DNA of 64,000 nt from Candidatus Flavonifractor intestinipullorum (GCA_019118925.1 DWYC01000088.1:27673-91672); one strand, 5' to 3'. Numbered from the stretch's first letter, positions 25,343-33,812 are shown. Notes: generated from the letters alone by a model not told the origin. Translations and numbers: made by a program.

Positions 25343-25492
25343 TGAAACGGATTTTCCTGTAGAATAAGGGAAAGAAACGATGTCGCGGATATCCCGACCT
25401 TTATTATACCGGAAGCCGTGCCGGATCTCTTATAAAAAATCCACTTATTTCGCAAAGTTTTGCCCGGATCCGGCCAGGAGAGAGGAGCGACC
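25343..25492. promoter_or_regulatory. Divergent control region of DUF2284 gene and PocR-AraC regulator
   Basis: A TATAAT for the minus strand is at 25403-25408, next to an imperfect dyad TCGCGGATATCCCGA (25383-25397). No convincing -35 was found. The dyad is a candidate binding site for the regulator encoded to the right. Confidence 0.4.
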
Positions 25493-26764
25493 ATGAGACC
25501 GCGGGAAGAATTTGATGTGGTGCTGTCCAAGGACTGCGCCCGGGCTTTTTCCACTTCCACCGGTCTGGGGAGCGTGGTCTCACTGGCCGACGGAGCGCCG
25601 CTGGCCGCGTTTGGCGGCTACCACTGCGAAAACTGCCGGATCTGCGCCCTGGCGGGAAAGCAGCGCACCCTGTGCGTACAGAGCCATATTTACGGCATGA
25701 ACGAGGCCGAGCGCTTCGGCGGGAAATACGTCTATTTCTGTCCCATGGGGCTGACCTGCTTTACCTCCCCCATTGTGGGCACCGACAGCACGGAGGCCAA
25801 AATCACGGTGGGGCCCTTCTTGATGGTGGACCGGCAGGACTACATTCACGACGATCTGCTGCCCAAGATCCAGGGGGAGTATGACCTGGCGGAACTCACC
25901 GCCGAAGTGGAGAAGCTCCCGGTGGTCCCGGCCGCCCGGGTGGAGGGTATTTCCTCCCTCCTGTTCATGGCGGTGGGCTTTATGAACAACGTCTGGGCGG
26001 CCAACCACATGCTGGAGGTGCAGGAGTCCTACTCCATCCAGAAGCAGGTCTCCTCCTATCTGGCCACGTTAAAAGGCGAAAAGCAGCCGCCGCCCTATCC
26101 TCTGGACCTGGAGAACGAGCTGCTGGACAGCATCAGCCACCTGGACCGGGAGAAGGCCAACCGCTGCCTCAACGAGCTTTTGGGCTATATCTTTTTTATG
26201 GGCGGCAATTTTCAGTTGGCCAAATCCCGCATTTCCGAGCTGCTGGTGCTCATCTCCCGGGCGGCCATCACCGGCGGGGCCGACGCACAGACCATGCTCC
26301 TCATGACCCACGACTATTTGCAGATCATTCCCCGCATCACCAGCATGGACGAGCTGTGCAGCTGGCTGGCCAAGGCCATGAACCGCTTTATGGACAACCT
26401 CTTCCAGTTTGCCGATGTGAAGCACGCCAATGTGATTCACCACGCCACCCAGTACATCCGCGCCCACTACGCCGAAAAAATTACGCTGGACAACGTGGCC
26501 CGGGAGGTCTATCTCTCGCCCACCTACTTCAGCCGCATTTTCCGGCAGGAGACGGGGGTGACCTTCAACGCCTACCTCAACGCCGTGCGCATTGAGCAGA
26601 GCAAAAAGCTCCTCAACGACCCCTCCGTGCGGCTCATCGACATCTCTCTGATGGTGGGCTTTGACAACCAGAGCTATTTTACCAAGGTGTTTAAGAAAAT
26701 CACCGGCCTTTCCCCGCTGCAATACCGGGAAAAGAAGTGCAAAGGCTTTCAGCATATCAATTGA
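25493..26764 (+). CDS. PocR-domain AraC-family regulator
   Basis: A 423-residue regulator. The N-terminal PocR sensory domain (about residues 10-175) contains the Cys-rich segment CENCRICALAGKQRTLCVQ and YFCPMGLTCFTSPI; the C-terminal AraC domain has two helix-turn-helix units (KITLDNVAREVYLSPTYFSRIF and LIDISLMVGFDNQSYFTKVF). PocR domains are known from regulators of propanediol and one-carbon or corrinoid pathways and probably sense small hydrocarbon or alcohol-like ligands. The ATG at 25493 follows a purine-rich AGGAGAGAGGAG. It likely controls the surrounding methyltransferase genes, including the one 69 nt downstream. Confidence 0.9.
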   Translation: MRPREEFDVVLSKDCARAFSTSTGLGSVVSLADGAPLAAFGGYHCENCRICALAGKQRTLCVQSHIYGMNEAERFGGKYVYFCPMGLTCFTSPIVGTDSTEAKITVGPFLMVDRQDYIHDDLLPKIQGEYDLAELTAEVEKLPVVPAARVEGISSLLFMAVGFMNNVWAANHMLEVQESYSIQKQVSSYLATLKGEKQPPPYPLDLENELLDSISHLDREKANRCLNELLGYIFFMGGNFQLAKSRISELLVLISRAAITGGADAQTMLLMTHDYLQIIPRITSMDELCSWLAKAMNRFMDNLFQFADVKHANVIHHATQYIRAHYAEKITLDNVAREVYLSPTYFSRIFRQETGVTFNAYLNAVRIEQSKKLLNDPSVRLIDISLMVGFDNQSYFTKVFKKITGLSPLQYREKKCKGFQHIN

Positions 26765-26832
26765 CCCATTGTTTGTCATAAAATCAGCCTGAGATTCCGA
26801 TCCGGGCGCCAAAAAGAAAGGAAGTCTGAATC

Positions 26833-27867
26833 ATGTCCACCCTGAAAGAACGTAACGCGGAACGCCTGAGAAAGAGCATCGCCGGAGAGAAGGCGGACGG
26901 CCACGCCGTATTCAACTACTACACCTACCCCTTCTTCCACGCGGTGAGCAAAGTGCCCCTGAACGAGTACTTCCACAACCCCAAGGTCATGTTCGAGACC
27001 CAGCTGGAGGTCTTGGAGCAGCTGGACGGCTGCGGCAACCTGGCCCCCGACGCCGGCGCCGTGGCCGAGTGCAGCGCCCTGGGCGGCAAGGTCCGTTTCG
27101 ACGAGCACGGCTTCATCTCGGTGGCCCCCGCCGAGATTGAGGAGCTGGACGACGTGCTGGCCATCAAGCCCGGCGACCCCTATGGGGACAACTATATGCG
27201 CATCGCGCTGGAGACCCTGGAGTACATGGTGGACCACTGCCCCGAGGGCTACAAGGTCAACCCCCACGCCATCATGGGCCCCTTCACCGTGGGCGCCCAG
27301 CTGCGGGGCATCAGCGACTTCTGCGCCGACACCATTGCCGAGCCTGAGCTGGTGCAGGCCATCCTGGACCTGGTCATCGAGACCCAGATCAACTTCCTGA
27401 AGGCGCAGGAGAAGATTTTGGGCGAGCCCCTGCACCACATCCTGGTGTGCGACGACCTGTCCGCCTTCCTCAGCGAGCAGGCCTATCGGGACATCATCCT
27501 GCCCTCCTATGAGAAGCTCTTTGCCGAGTTCCCCCATACTCAGCGCTGGCTCCACAACGACTCCACCGCCCGCCACATCGCCCCGGACATCTCCAAGGGC
27601 GGCATGGTGGCCTGGCAGTATCATCCCAGCATCACGCCTCAGGACGCCCTGACTCTGACCGAGGGCAAGGTCACCCTGCTGGGCGGCCTGAACCCGGTGG
27701 AGCTGGCCGGCCTCACCGAGGAGGAGACCGTGAAGAAGTGCAACGAGGTCATCGACTCCTTCGGCGGCAACAACCGCTGCGTGCTGGCCGCCGGCGGCTC
27801 CATCAACCAGGTGCCGCTGGTCAACCTGCGGGCCATGTTCCGCGTGGCCGACGAGCGGAAGATCTAA
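26833..27867 (+). CDS. UroD-family methyltransferase with altered metal site
   Basis: A 344-residue UroD-superfamily TIM barrel. The positions holding Zn ligands in MtaA are changed: His241 is kept but the second ligand is Asp243 (WLHNDS instead of HxCG), and the third, normally a GC, reads AAGGSINQVP with no Cys; the closest Cys is 316. This is closer to what is seen in substrate-specific (for example O-demethylase MtvB-like) branches, so I infer that it takes a methyl group from the growth substrate. It probably shares a transcript with the regulator upstream. Confidence 0.82.
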   Translation: MSTLKERNAERLRKSIAGEKADGHAVFNYYTYPFFHAVSKVPLNEYFHNPKVMFETQLEVLEQLDGCGNLAPDAGAVAECSALGGKVRFDEHGFISVAPAEIEELDDVLAIKPGDPYGDNYMRIALETLEYMVDHCPEGYKVNPHAIMGPFTVGAQLRGISDFCADTIAEPELVQAILDLVIETQINFLKAQEKILGEPLHHILVCDDLSAFLSEQAYRDIILPSYEKLFAEFPHTQRWLHNDSTARHIAPDISKGGMVAWQYHPSITPQDALTLTEGKVTLLGGLNPVELAGLTEEETVKKCNEVIDSFGGNNRCVLAAGGSINQVPLVNLRAMFRVADERKI

Positions 27868-27893
27868 GCCTCCGCCCGCTCCGGGTCAACGGC

Positions 27894-27934
27894 AAAACAG
27901 CGCCCCTGCCGCTTCAAGCGGCAGGGGCGTTTTG
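27894..27934. terminator. Bidirectional terminator between UroD-like gene and NTF2-like operon
   Basis: AAAAC-GCGCCCCTGCCGCTT / AAGCGGCAGGGGCGTTTT, a stem of about 14 bp with A- and T-runs on either side. Confidence 0.85.
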
Positions 27935-27966
27935 ACGCCTCAGAGGCGCGGAGAAGCCGGAGAGGG

Positions 27967-28518
27967 TTATTCCTGCCCTTCCGGTCCGGCGGGCTGGGAG
28001 GGCGTCTGAACGGCCAGCAGAGCGTCGTGGCTGCGGACCAGCCACTCCTCGGTGATGCGCCAGCGGCCCTCGACCTTCTCCACCCGGCACTCGCACATGG
28101 AGAAACACTTTTTGCCGTCCTCGGCCAGAGACTTGCCGGTGGGAGGGCCGTAGGCGGTCCAGCCGGTGTTGCGCCAGGAGAAATTGGTGCACTGGCCGAA
28201 GCTGTACCCGTCCTCCTCGTTGCCCTCGGCGAAGATGTCCACAAACTCCACCGTCTGGTCGGGGAAGGAGCGGATAGTGGACAGGGTAGCCGCCACCGAG
28301 GCCTCGGCGCCCACGCTGTCCCCGTCGCAGCTGTGCACCACCGTGGAGTCGCAGTAGAACTCATAGATGGCGCCGATGCACTTGTACTGCCAGATCCACT
28401 CGGTGTAGGCCTTGAAGAGCTCGGCCACCTCCTCGGGGAATTGCAGCTTGCACTGGCGGCAGAACTCCGCCACTTTTTTGCGGCCCTCGCTCATGTCGTG
28501 GAGCGTCATCTGAATCAT
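27967..28518 (-). CDS. NTF2/SnoaL-like protein A
   Basis: A 183-residue single-domain cone-fold protein. An N-terminal helical stretch precedes YKCIGAIYEFYCDSTVVHS, then TIRSFPDQTVEFVDIFAEG, GPPTGKSL and WRITEEWLVRSHDALL. The xYEFYxxD, FPDxxxE and GPxTGK motifs are shared with the four relatives in this locus. SnoaL-type folds include aldol cyclases, epoxide hydrolases, isomerases and dehydratases; the catalytic residues here are not obvious. It is the last gene of the eutH operon and its ATG overlaps the stop of protein B (ATGA). Confidence 0.8.
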   Translation of the reverse strand: MIQMTLHDMSEGRKKVAEFCRQCKLQFPEEVAELFKAYTEWIWQYKCIGAIYEFYCDSTVVHSCDGDSVGAEASVAATLSTIRSFPDQTVEFVDIFAEGNEEDGYSFGQCTNFSWRNTGWTAYGPPTGKSLAEDGKKCFSMCECRVEKVEGRWRITEEWLVRSHDALLAVQTPSQPAGPEGQE

Positions 28519-29045
28519 GCTCTGGTTCCTCCTTCCGCGTCGCTGGTCTGGACCTGCCGCAGCAGGCTTTCCGAGTCGGAGTTGACCTCAAAGGGGATTT
28601 TCCAGGCGCCGTCCACCTGCTTGAGATAGAGCATGGACAGGTTCAGGCAGCGCTCCCCCAGAGACTTCCCGGTGGCGGGGCCGTTGGGGCTGAAGCCCAG
28701 ATTGGTGCCCTTCAGGCGCATGCGGCGAAAGACCTTCCAGCAGTCGGGGGCGGCGCGGTAGACGATGATGTGGTCGATCTCGGTGTGCAGGTCAGGGAAG
28801 GCGGCCTCCAGCTCGTTGATCTGGATGGCGATCTCATCCGGATGAGAGTAGCGGATGCCGCTCTGTTTGTGGTACTCCACCTCTTCGGGGTAGAAGTCGT
28901 AGACCAGGCCTACCATCTTATAGTCGTAGATGAGCTTAGTCAGGCAGGTGATGAACTCCCGCACCTGGTCCGGGGTGTCCAGAGTGGGGGAGTAGACCAC
29001 GTCGCTCATGTGCCAGATGGCGTCCATTTTTTCGTCGGATTTCAC
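28515..29045 (-). CDS. NTF2/SnoaL-like protein B
   Basis: A 176-residue relative of protein A. Landmarks: LIYDYKMVGLVYDFYPEEVEYH, AAFPDLHTEIDHIIVYRA, FSPNGPATGKSLGERCLNLS and VDGAWKIPFEVNSDSESLL. It lies downstream of the symporter gene, across the terminator at 29073-29109, and is translationally coupled to protein A. The pairing of A with B suggests a heteromer, as NTF2-fold proteins usually dimerise; this is inference. Confidence 0.8.
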   Translation of the reverse strand: MKSDEKMDAIWHMSDVVYSPTLDTPDQVREFITCLTKLIYDYKMVGLVYDFYPEEVEYHKQSGIRYSHPDEIAIQINELEAAFPDLHTEIDHIIVYRAAPDCWKVFRRMRLKGTNLGFSPNGPATGKSLGERCLNLSMLYLKQVDGAWKIPFEVNSDSESLLRQVQTSDAEGGTRA

Positions 29046-29072
29046 GCAAACACCTCATTTCAAATGGATGAA

Positions 29073-29109
29073 TAAAAAGCGGGCCGCATATCAAGGGATA
29101 TGCGGCCCG
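29073..29109 (-). terminator. Hairpin terminator downstream of the symporter gene
   Basis: CGGGCCGCATAT / ATATGCGGCCCG with a 6-nt loop; on the minus strand CTTTTT follows. As it lies between the symporter and NTF2-like genes B and A, it may reduce rather than abolish their expression. Confidence 0.75.
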
Positions 29110-29129
29110 TTCGAGAAAAACAGTCTGGA

Positions 29130-30806
29130 TTACTTCTTGGCCTTGGCGGGGCTCATGTTCTCACGGATCCAGGCGGAGACGCGGCCGCGGACAAAGAAGT
29201 CCTCGAACACGCCCTGCTGGGCGGTATGCTCCGCATACCACTTCTTCTCGGTGAGGAGGGAGACCACGACCACGGTGATGATGCCGCAGAAGATGGCGGG
29301 GAAGCCCAGGAAGAAGCCGCCCCAGACATAGCGCACGCCGGCGGCGTACAGGCCCAGGTACACGGCCTCGCCCACGAGCATGCTGGCGACAGCGCCCTGG
29401 GGAGTGGCCTTCTTCCAGAACAGGCCGGCCACGATGGTGGGAGTAACCAGCACCATGCCGTTGGTGGCCATATCGGTCAGGAGGGTCAGCAGAGGCAGCT
29501 CGGTGGTGGCGAAGCAGAAGCCGATGATGCCCAGGATGACCACGATGACACGGGTACGGAACACTTCCTGCTTGGCGTGAGCCTCAACGCGGTTGTCGAT
29601 GGTGTCCAGGCTGGCGCCGCCGTCGGCGCCGATGGTGGGCTCACCCTTCTTCAGGCGCAGCATGTTGGTGAGCAGGTCGTTGGACACCAGGCCGGACAGG
29701 GAGATCAGCGTGGAGTCCAGGGTGCCCAGAGCGGCAGCCAGGATGAAGGTGCAGACGATGCCCAGCATGATGGGGCTGCCCGCCATGGAGCACAGCTCCA
29801 GAATACCGGCCTCGGGGTTGGAGACGGTCACGCCCTTGGCCACGGCGCCCAGAACGACGACGCCGAAAAGGCCGTAGATGCTCAGCCAGATGCCGGAGGC
29901 GGCGGTGGCGATGGAGGACTTCTTAACCTCGCGCACGTTCTTGGCCAGGCAGATGCTCATGAAGTTGGAGGGGTAGACCAGCATAACCAGGGTGCCCAGA
30001 ATGACGTTGGAGACCCAGTAGGGAATGTTGAAGTCGCCCACGTTCTCCAGGACGTAAATCTGCTCCTGGGTCTGACCGGCATACAGAGTCTGAGCGGCCT
30101 GATCGGCGGAGTGGAACATATCGCCGACACTGCCGTCGAAGTAGTAGCCGACCAGATAGCCCAGCACCACCAGGGAGCCGCCCAGCATAACGATAGCCGA
30201 GAAGCTGTCCACCATGGACACCGAGTGCACGCCGCCGGTGGCCACATAGATGATGATGATGGTGAAGGCGATGGCGGAGCCCACGATGACGGGCATGGTG
30301 TCGCCGGAGGCCAGGTTCATGGCGATACCCAGAGTACGGATCTCGGTGATGAGCCAGATGATGTTGAAGCAGACAATGATCAGAGACACAAAGAACTTCA
30401 CCCAGCGGCTCTGATACCGCAGCTCCATGATGTCGGGCAGGGTGGAGAGGCGGTACTTCTTGGCCAGGGGCCAGATCTTCTCGCTCAGGAAGAACATCAC
30501 CATACCGGTGGCGGCACAGGTGACCACCGAGTTCAGGCCGGCCACGCCGTAGTTGTAGAAGAAGCCGACGCGTCCGGTGAAGGTGGTGCCGGAGTAGAAC
30601 GTAACACAAGTAATCAGGAAGACCACCACGGCGTTGCGGGACTTGCCGCCGGTGAGGTAATCCTCAAAGGTCTGGTTTTTCTTACGCTCGATTGCCTTTT
30701 TGGAGAAGCCCTGATACCAGGCCATCCAGATGACAACGGCGATATAGGCCAGCATGATAATAAACGGAATTGGGCTTTGAATCAGTTCAGCCTGCATTGC
30801 ATTCAT
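29130..30806 (-). CDS. Sodium:solute symporter (SSS family)
   Basis: A 558-residue permease with about 13 hydrophobic segments (LeuT fold). SSS landmarks include YLTGGKSRNAVVVFLITC near residue 50, SGTTFTGRVGFFYNYG in helix 1-2 and the GTLDSTLISLSGLVSNDL sodium-site segment. Family members carry choline, proline, pantothenate, sugars or carboxylates with Na+. The substrate is not predictable, but the neighbours suggest it feeds the NTF2-like/methyltransferase pathway. A 68-residue membrane protein gene lies 26 nt upstream, as for some two-component SSS carriers. Confidence 0.92.
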   Translation of the reverse strand: MNAMQAELIQSPIPFIIMLAYIAVVIWMAWYQGFSKKAIERKKNQTFEDYLTGGKSRNAVVVFLITCVTFYSGTTFTGRVGFFYNYGVAGLNSVVTCAATGMVMFFLSEKIWPLAKKYRLSTLPDIMELRYQSRWVKFFVSLIIVCFNIIWLITEIRTLGIAMNLASGDTMPVIVGSAIAFTIIIIYVATGGVHSVSMVDSFSAIVMLGGSLVVLGYLVGYYFDGSVGDMFHSADQAAQTLYAGQTQEQIYVLENVGDFNIPYWVSNVILGTLVMLVYPSNFMSICLAKNVREVKKSSIATAASGIWLSIYGLFGVVVLGAVAKGVTVSNPEAGILELCSMAGSPIMLGIVCTFILAAALGTLDSTLISLSGLVSNDLLTNMLRLKKGEPTIGADGGASLDTIDNRVEAHAKQEVFRTRVIVVILGIIGFCFATTELPLLTLLTDMATNGMVLVTPTIVAGLFWKKATPQGAVASMLVGEAVYLGLYAAGVRYVWGGFFLGFPAIFCGIITVVVVSLLTEKKWYAEHTAQQGVFEDFFVRGRVSAWIRENMSPAKAKK

Positions 30807-30832
30807 TGCGTGTTCCCTCCCTCTTTCTTAAA

Positions 30833-31039
30833 TTAGTCGAAGGTATTGTCGTTGCGCTCCCACCAGAAGAGGAACCAGGTGAGACCCACCAGAAGAGCAC
30901 CGATGACCCAGATACCTACAAAGAAGCAGGGGAACGGGCCGATGTACCCCTCGCGGTTCCACACATTCATCAGAGGGGGAATTACGCCGCAGCCGAACAG
31001 GTAGGTAATGGCCAGAAGTACAGTAATAACCTTACGCAT
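30833..31039 (-). CDS. Small membrane partner of the symporter
   Basis: 68 residues with two predicted membrane helices (residues ~5-25 and ~36-60) and a short charged tail WERNDNTFD. The pattern resembles the small DUF3311/YhdT-like proteins encoded next to SSS carriers such as PanF. It has its own ribosome site and lies between NTF2-like gene C and the symporter gene. Confidence 0.75.
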   Translation of the reverse strand: MRKVITVLLAITYLFGCGVIPPLMNVWNREGYIGPFPCFFVGIWVIGALLVGLTWFLFWWERNDNTFD

Positions 31040-31094
31040 GAGTGATATCTCCTTTCTTCGCTCTTATCGATGTGCTGCGGGAGCTCGAATCAGA

Positions 31095-31640
31095 TCACTC
31101 CAGGAGACGGCGGTAGGCATCGTTGCTGCGGATGCTCGCCTCCTTCCCCACGCGCCACTTGCCGTCGATGAACTGAATCCAGCACTCGCACATCTCCAAA
31201 TCCTCATAGGGCTCGAAGCTCAGGTCTTTGCCGGCGCCGTGGGGGCCTACGCCGCCCTTGCCGCAGCCGGTGTTGTAAACGACCTGGCCGAACCGGTAAT
31301 TGTCGCCGTCCCGGACACAGTGAATGTCCACAAACTCCACATTCAGGTCGGGGAACTGGGCCAGGGAGCGCAGGGTGTCCCAGACCACGTGATCGGAGCC
31401 CTCCAGATTGGCGCCGCCGTCCCGCTCTTCCTTCAGACCGTCGAAGTAGAAGTCGTAGACACGGCCCACCTGCTTGTGCTTCCAGATCAGCATGGTGTAG
31501 GCCTCGAACAGGTCGGCGATCTCCTGGGGCTCTTTATAGGTGCAGTTGCGGATGACATCCTCGTAGAGGGCGCGCTCGGCCATGATCTCATCTACGGTCA
31601 TCTCCGTGATTTTCTTATTCTCGGTGATATTGGGCAGCAT
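31095..31640 (-). CDS. NTF2/SnoaL-like protein C
   Basis: A 181-residue paralogue. LIWKHKQVGRVYDFYFDGLKEE, AQFPDLNVEFVDIHCVRDG, VGPHGAGKDLSF and IDGKWRVGKEASIRSNDAYRRLL align by eye with protein A, including the ending RSND/RSHDA. It is likely cytoplasmic (no signal peptide). Third gene of the operon, 49 nt after gene D. Confidence 0.8.
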   Translation of the reverse strand: MLPNITENKKITEMTVDEIMAERALYEDVIRNCTYKEPQEIADLFEAYTMLIWKHKQVGRVYDFYFDGLKEERDGGANLEGSDHVVWDTLRSLAQFPDLNVEFVDIHCVRDGDNYRFGQVVYNTGCGKGGVGPHGAGKDLSFEPYEDLEMCECWIQFIDGKWRVGKEASIRSNDAYRRLLE

Positions 31641-31689
31641 AGGATGTTACCTACCTTTCTTCCGTCAAATTTGAAATGATATGCAGCGC

Positions 31690-32208
31690 TTACTCCTGCT
31701 CGGGCTTGCAGGCGGCCTTGATGCACTCCATGCTGTACATGGTGAACTCCCGCACGATGCGCCAGGTGCCGTTGATCTTGCGCACGGTGGCCATGCTCAT
31801 GGTGATGCACTCCTCGGGCTTGAGCGCGCGCATGGTGGCGGGGCCGTAAATGCTCTGATTGCGGTTCGTGCCCTCCATGGTGTAGTACTGCCACACCTTG
31901 TACTCGTCGCCCTTCTTCACGGCGAAGTAGTCCCGCATGTGGATCTTCAGATCGGGGAACGCGGCGGTGAACTTCAGGGCCTCCTGCATGATGGCGTGGG
32001 CCCCCTCGTAGGCGTCGCCGTTTTCCCGGCGGAGCACTGCGTCGTCGGCGTAGATATCGTAAACGCTGCCGATCCACTTGTGGTTGTAGATCAGCTCTTT
32101 GTAAAGGCGGAAGTACTCCGCGATGGACGCCTCGTCGGTCAGCTCCATGGACTTGACCTTCTCGTTCACTTCCATCATCTCGTTGTAAAGCCGGTCTGCC
32201 TTATACAT
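31690..32208 (-). CDS. NTF2/SnoaL-like protein D
   Basis: A 172-residue paralogue. LIYNHKWIGSVYDIYADDAVLRRENG, TAAFPDLKIHMRDYFAV, YGPATMRALKPEECITMS and INGTWRIVREFTMYSME show the shared fold pattern, although the TGK of the other members is TMR. Second gene of the eutH operon with a 54-nt gap to eutH. Divergence among the paralogues suggests distinct roles rather than recent duplication. Confidence 0.8.
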   Translation of the reverse strand: MYKADRLYNEMMEVNEKVKSMELTDEASIAEYFRLYKELIYNHKWIGSVYDIYADDAVLRRENGDAYEGAHAIMQEALKFTAAFPDLKIHMRDYFAVKKGDEYKVWQYYTMEGTNRNQSIYGPATMRALKPEECITMSMATVRKINGTWRIVREFTMYSMECIKAACKPEQE

Positions 32209-32262
32209 TGCGCCATGACCTCCTAGAAAAAATAAGTTTTCATTTTATCTCAATGGCTGCGC

Positions 32263-33372
32263 TCAACCATCGATTCGGGGGGAAGCTGCGGGGACGTTCG
32301 AATTGCGCAGGCGCTCCTGAATCAGGACGATGGCCACGCCGCACGCACCGGCGGAAAGTTTGGCCACAATCATGGGGACAATCATATCCGGGCGCACGCC
32401 GGCGGTGTAACCCAGGTGATCGCCCAGAGCCGCGCCCACGGTGATGGCCCAGACGGTATTGATGATCGTGCCTTTTCGATCCATGTCTTTGATCATCGTA
32501 AAGACGGGGACCGAGTTGGCCAGAGCGAAAATCAGACCGGCTGTACTGGTGGAGTCGAGGACCATGTGCCTTCCGGCCGCCTTCAAGGGCCTGTCCAGCA
32601 CCTTGAGCAGGATGGACAGCACCGGGAACGTGCCCGCCAGGACAAGGGCAATGTGGCCCACCGTGGACATGGCCTCCGAGATGGGGGTCATGCCCGGGAG
32701 AATGACGGCGCCGGTGATGGCCTCAAACCCCGCGCAGATCAGTCCGAAGTAGATGAGGGCGGTTACCGCCCGGCCGAACCACAGGGAACCGGTCACCATG
32801 GCGTTGGGGGCCAGACGCAGGCCGATGGCCAGCAGAACAGAGATGACAATGATGGGAACCATGTTGCGGAGAATAAACAGGAAGGGGAAGCCGGCCACCA
32901 GACCGCCGAGGATGCTGCCGATGGGGGTGACGATAAAACCGATCAGCAGGCCCTGTGCGAACCAGGGGTGCTTCTCCTTGGGGATAATGCCCAGCCCCAC
33001 CGGGATATGAAAGACCAGAATCACGCCGAACATGGAGGCCACGATGGCGCCGCTGAGAAGTCCGGCCCGCTCGTCCACTGCCAGTTCCATTGCCAGGTCG
33101 TAGCCGCCCATATCGTTGGCCAGGATAGCGCCGAACATACCCGGGTCCACGCCGATGGCCTGAAAGAACGGGGTGATAACGGGGCCCAGGTACCGGCCGA
33201 TCAGAGGAGTCAGACAGATGATACCCGCCATGCCCAGGGCCAGGGTACCCATGGCCTGGAAGCCCTCCTCAAACTTGGGCGCCAGGCCCAGCTTTCCACC
33301 GAAAATTTTGTCGAGGCCGCCCAAAATAAACCCCACGGCAACAATCCAAAGGATGATCTGATCCAGAGACAT
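32263..33372 (-). CDS. eutH: EutH-family (ethanolamine permease-like) membrane protein
   Basis: A 369-residue polytopic protein with about 10-11 membrane segments. The N-terminus IILWIVAVGFILGGLDKIFGGKLGLAPKFEEGFQAMG and the internal ANDMGGYDLAMELA are typical of EutH, which facilitates ethanolamine entry. None of the other eut genes (lyase, cobalamin reactivase, shell proteins) is nearby, so the cargo may be ethanolamine or a related amino alcohol used by the adjacent NTF2-like and methyl-transfer genes. First gene of the operon; its start is about 80 nt downstream of a sigma-54 promoter. Confidence 0.9.
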   Translation of the reverse strand: MSLDQIILWIVAVGFILGGLDKIFGGKLGLAPKFEEGFQAMGTLALGMAGIICLTPLIGRYLGPVITPFFQAIGVDPGMFGAILANDMGGYDLAMELAVDERAGLLSGAIVASMFGVILVFHIPVGLGIIPKEKHPWFAQGLLIGFIVTPIGSILGGLVAGFPFLFILRNMVPIIVISVLLAIGLRLAPNAMVTGSLWFGRAVTALIYFGLICAGFEAITGAVILPGMTPISEAMSTVGHIALVLAGTFPVLSILLKVLDRPLKAAGRHMVLDSTSTAGLIFALANSVPVFTMIKDMDRKGTIINTVWAITVGAALGDHLGYTAGVRPDMIVPMIVAKLSAGACGVAIVLIQERLRNSNVPAASPRIDG

Positions 33373-33451
33373 GAATCTCAGCGCTCCTTAACCAAAATGG
33401 CCGCGTCAGCCGCAAGCCATCCTGCGGACGCGTCGTGTGTCTAATTATTTC

Positions 33452-33467
33452 TGCAACTCTCATGCCA
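33452..33467 (-). promoter_or_regulatory. Sigma-54 (-24/-12) promoter of the eutH operon
   Basis: On the minus strand TGGCATGAGAGTTGCA, with GG-N10-GC spacing exactly as required. It differs from the consensus TGGCACG-N4-TTGCA at one position (T for C). It lies about 80 nt before the eutH start codon. An enhancer-binding activator would be required; none is encoded in the window. Confidence 0.75.
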
Positions 33468-33486
33468 AAACAATTACAAATCGGGA

Positions 33487-33526
33487 ACGTTTGAAGAATA
33501 AAGACAACATTTGAAGAATAAAGACA
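33487..33526. repeat. Tandem 20-bp direct repeat upstream of the sigma-54 promoter
   Basis: ACGTTTGAAGAATAAAGACA followed without a gap by ACATTTGAAGAATAAAGACA: two copies, one mismatch, 20-bp period. The position, 20-60 bp upstream of the -24 element, and the two-helical-turn spacing fit an activator binding site. Confidence 0.75.
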
Positions 33527-33812
33527 AAAATAATACAAAAAAAGCAGGAAAATTTTCAATGAGATCGGCAATATGAAAAATAGAAATCACTTTTTCTCCG
33601 CCGCTTGCAGCGGGAATTTTTCGCGGCGGGCAGCGTCAATTTTGTTGCGTATGAGCATCGGTTGTTGTCCTGATGCAACGATCCGGGGGCAAACGGCGCA
33701 GAAAAGACAGGTACTATCATACATAATTTCGGAACAAATGTAAAATTAAAAAACTGGAAAGTCCGAAGAAAATGAAAATTTTTTCAAAAAGCGGCCGATT
33801 TTATGGAAAAAA

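Noticed and set aside
29100-30836. 578-codon plus-strand ORF opposite the symporter gene
   Set aside because: Shadow frame composed mainly of His, Gly, Asp, Val; the symporter on the minus strand is unambiguous.
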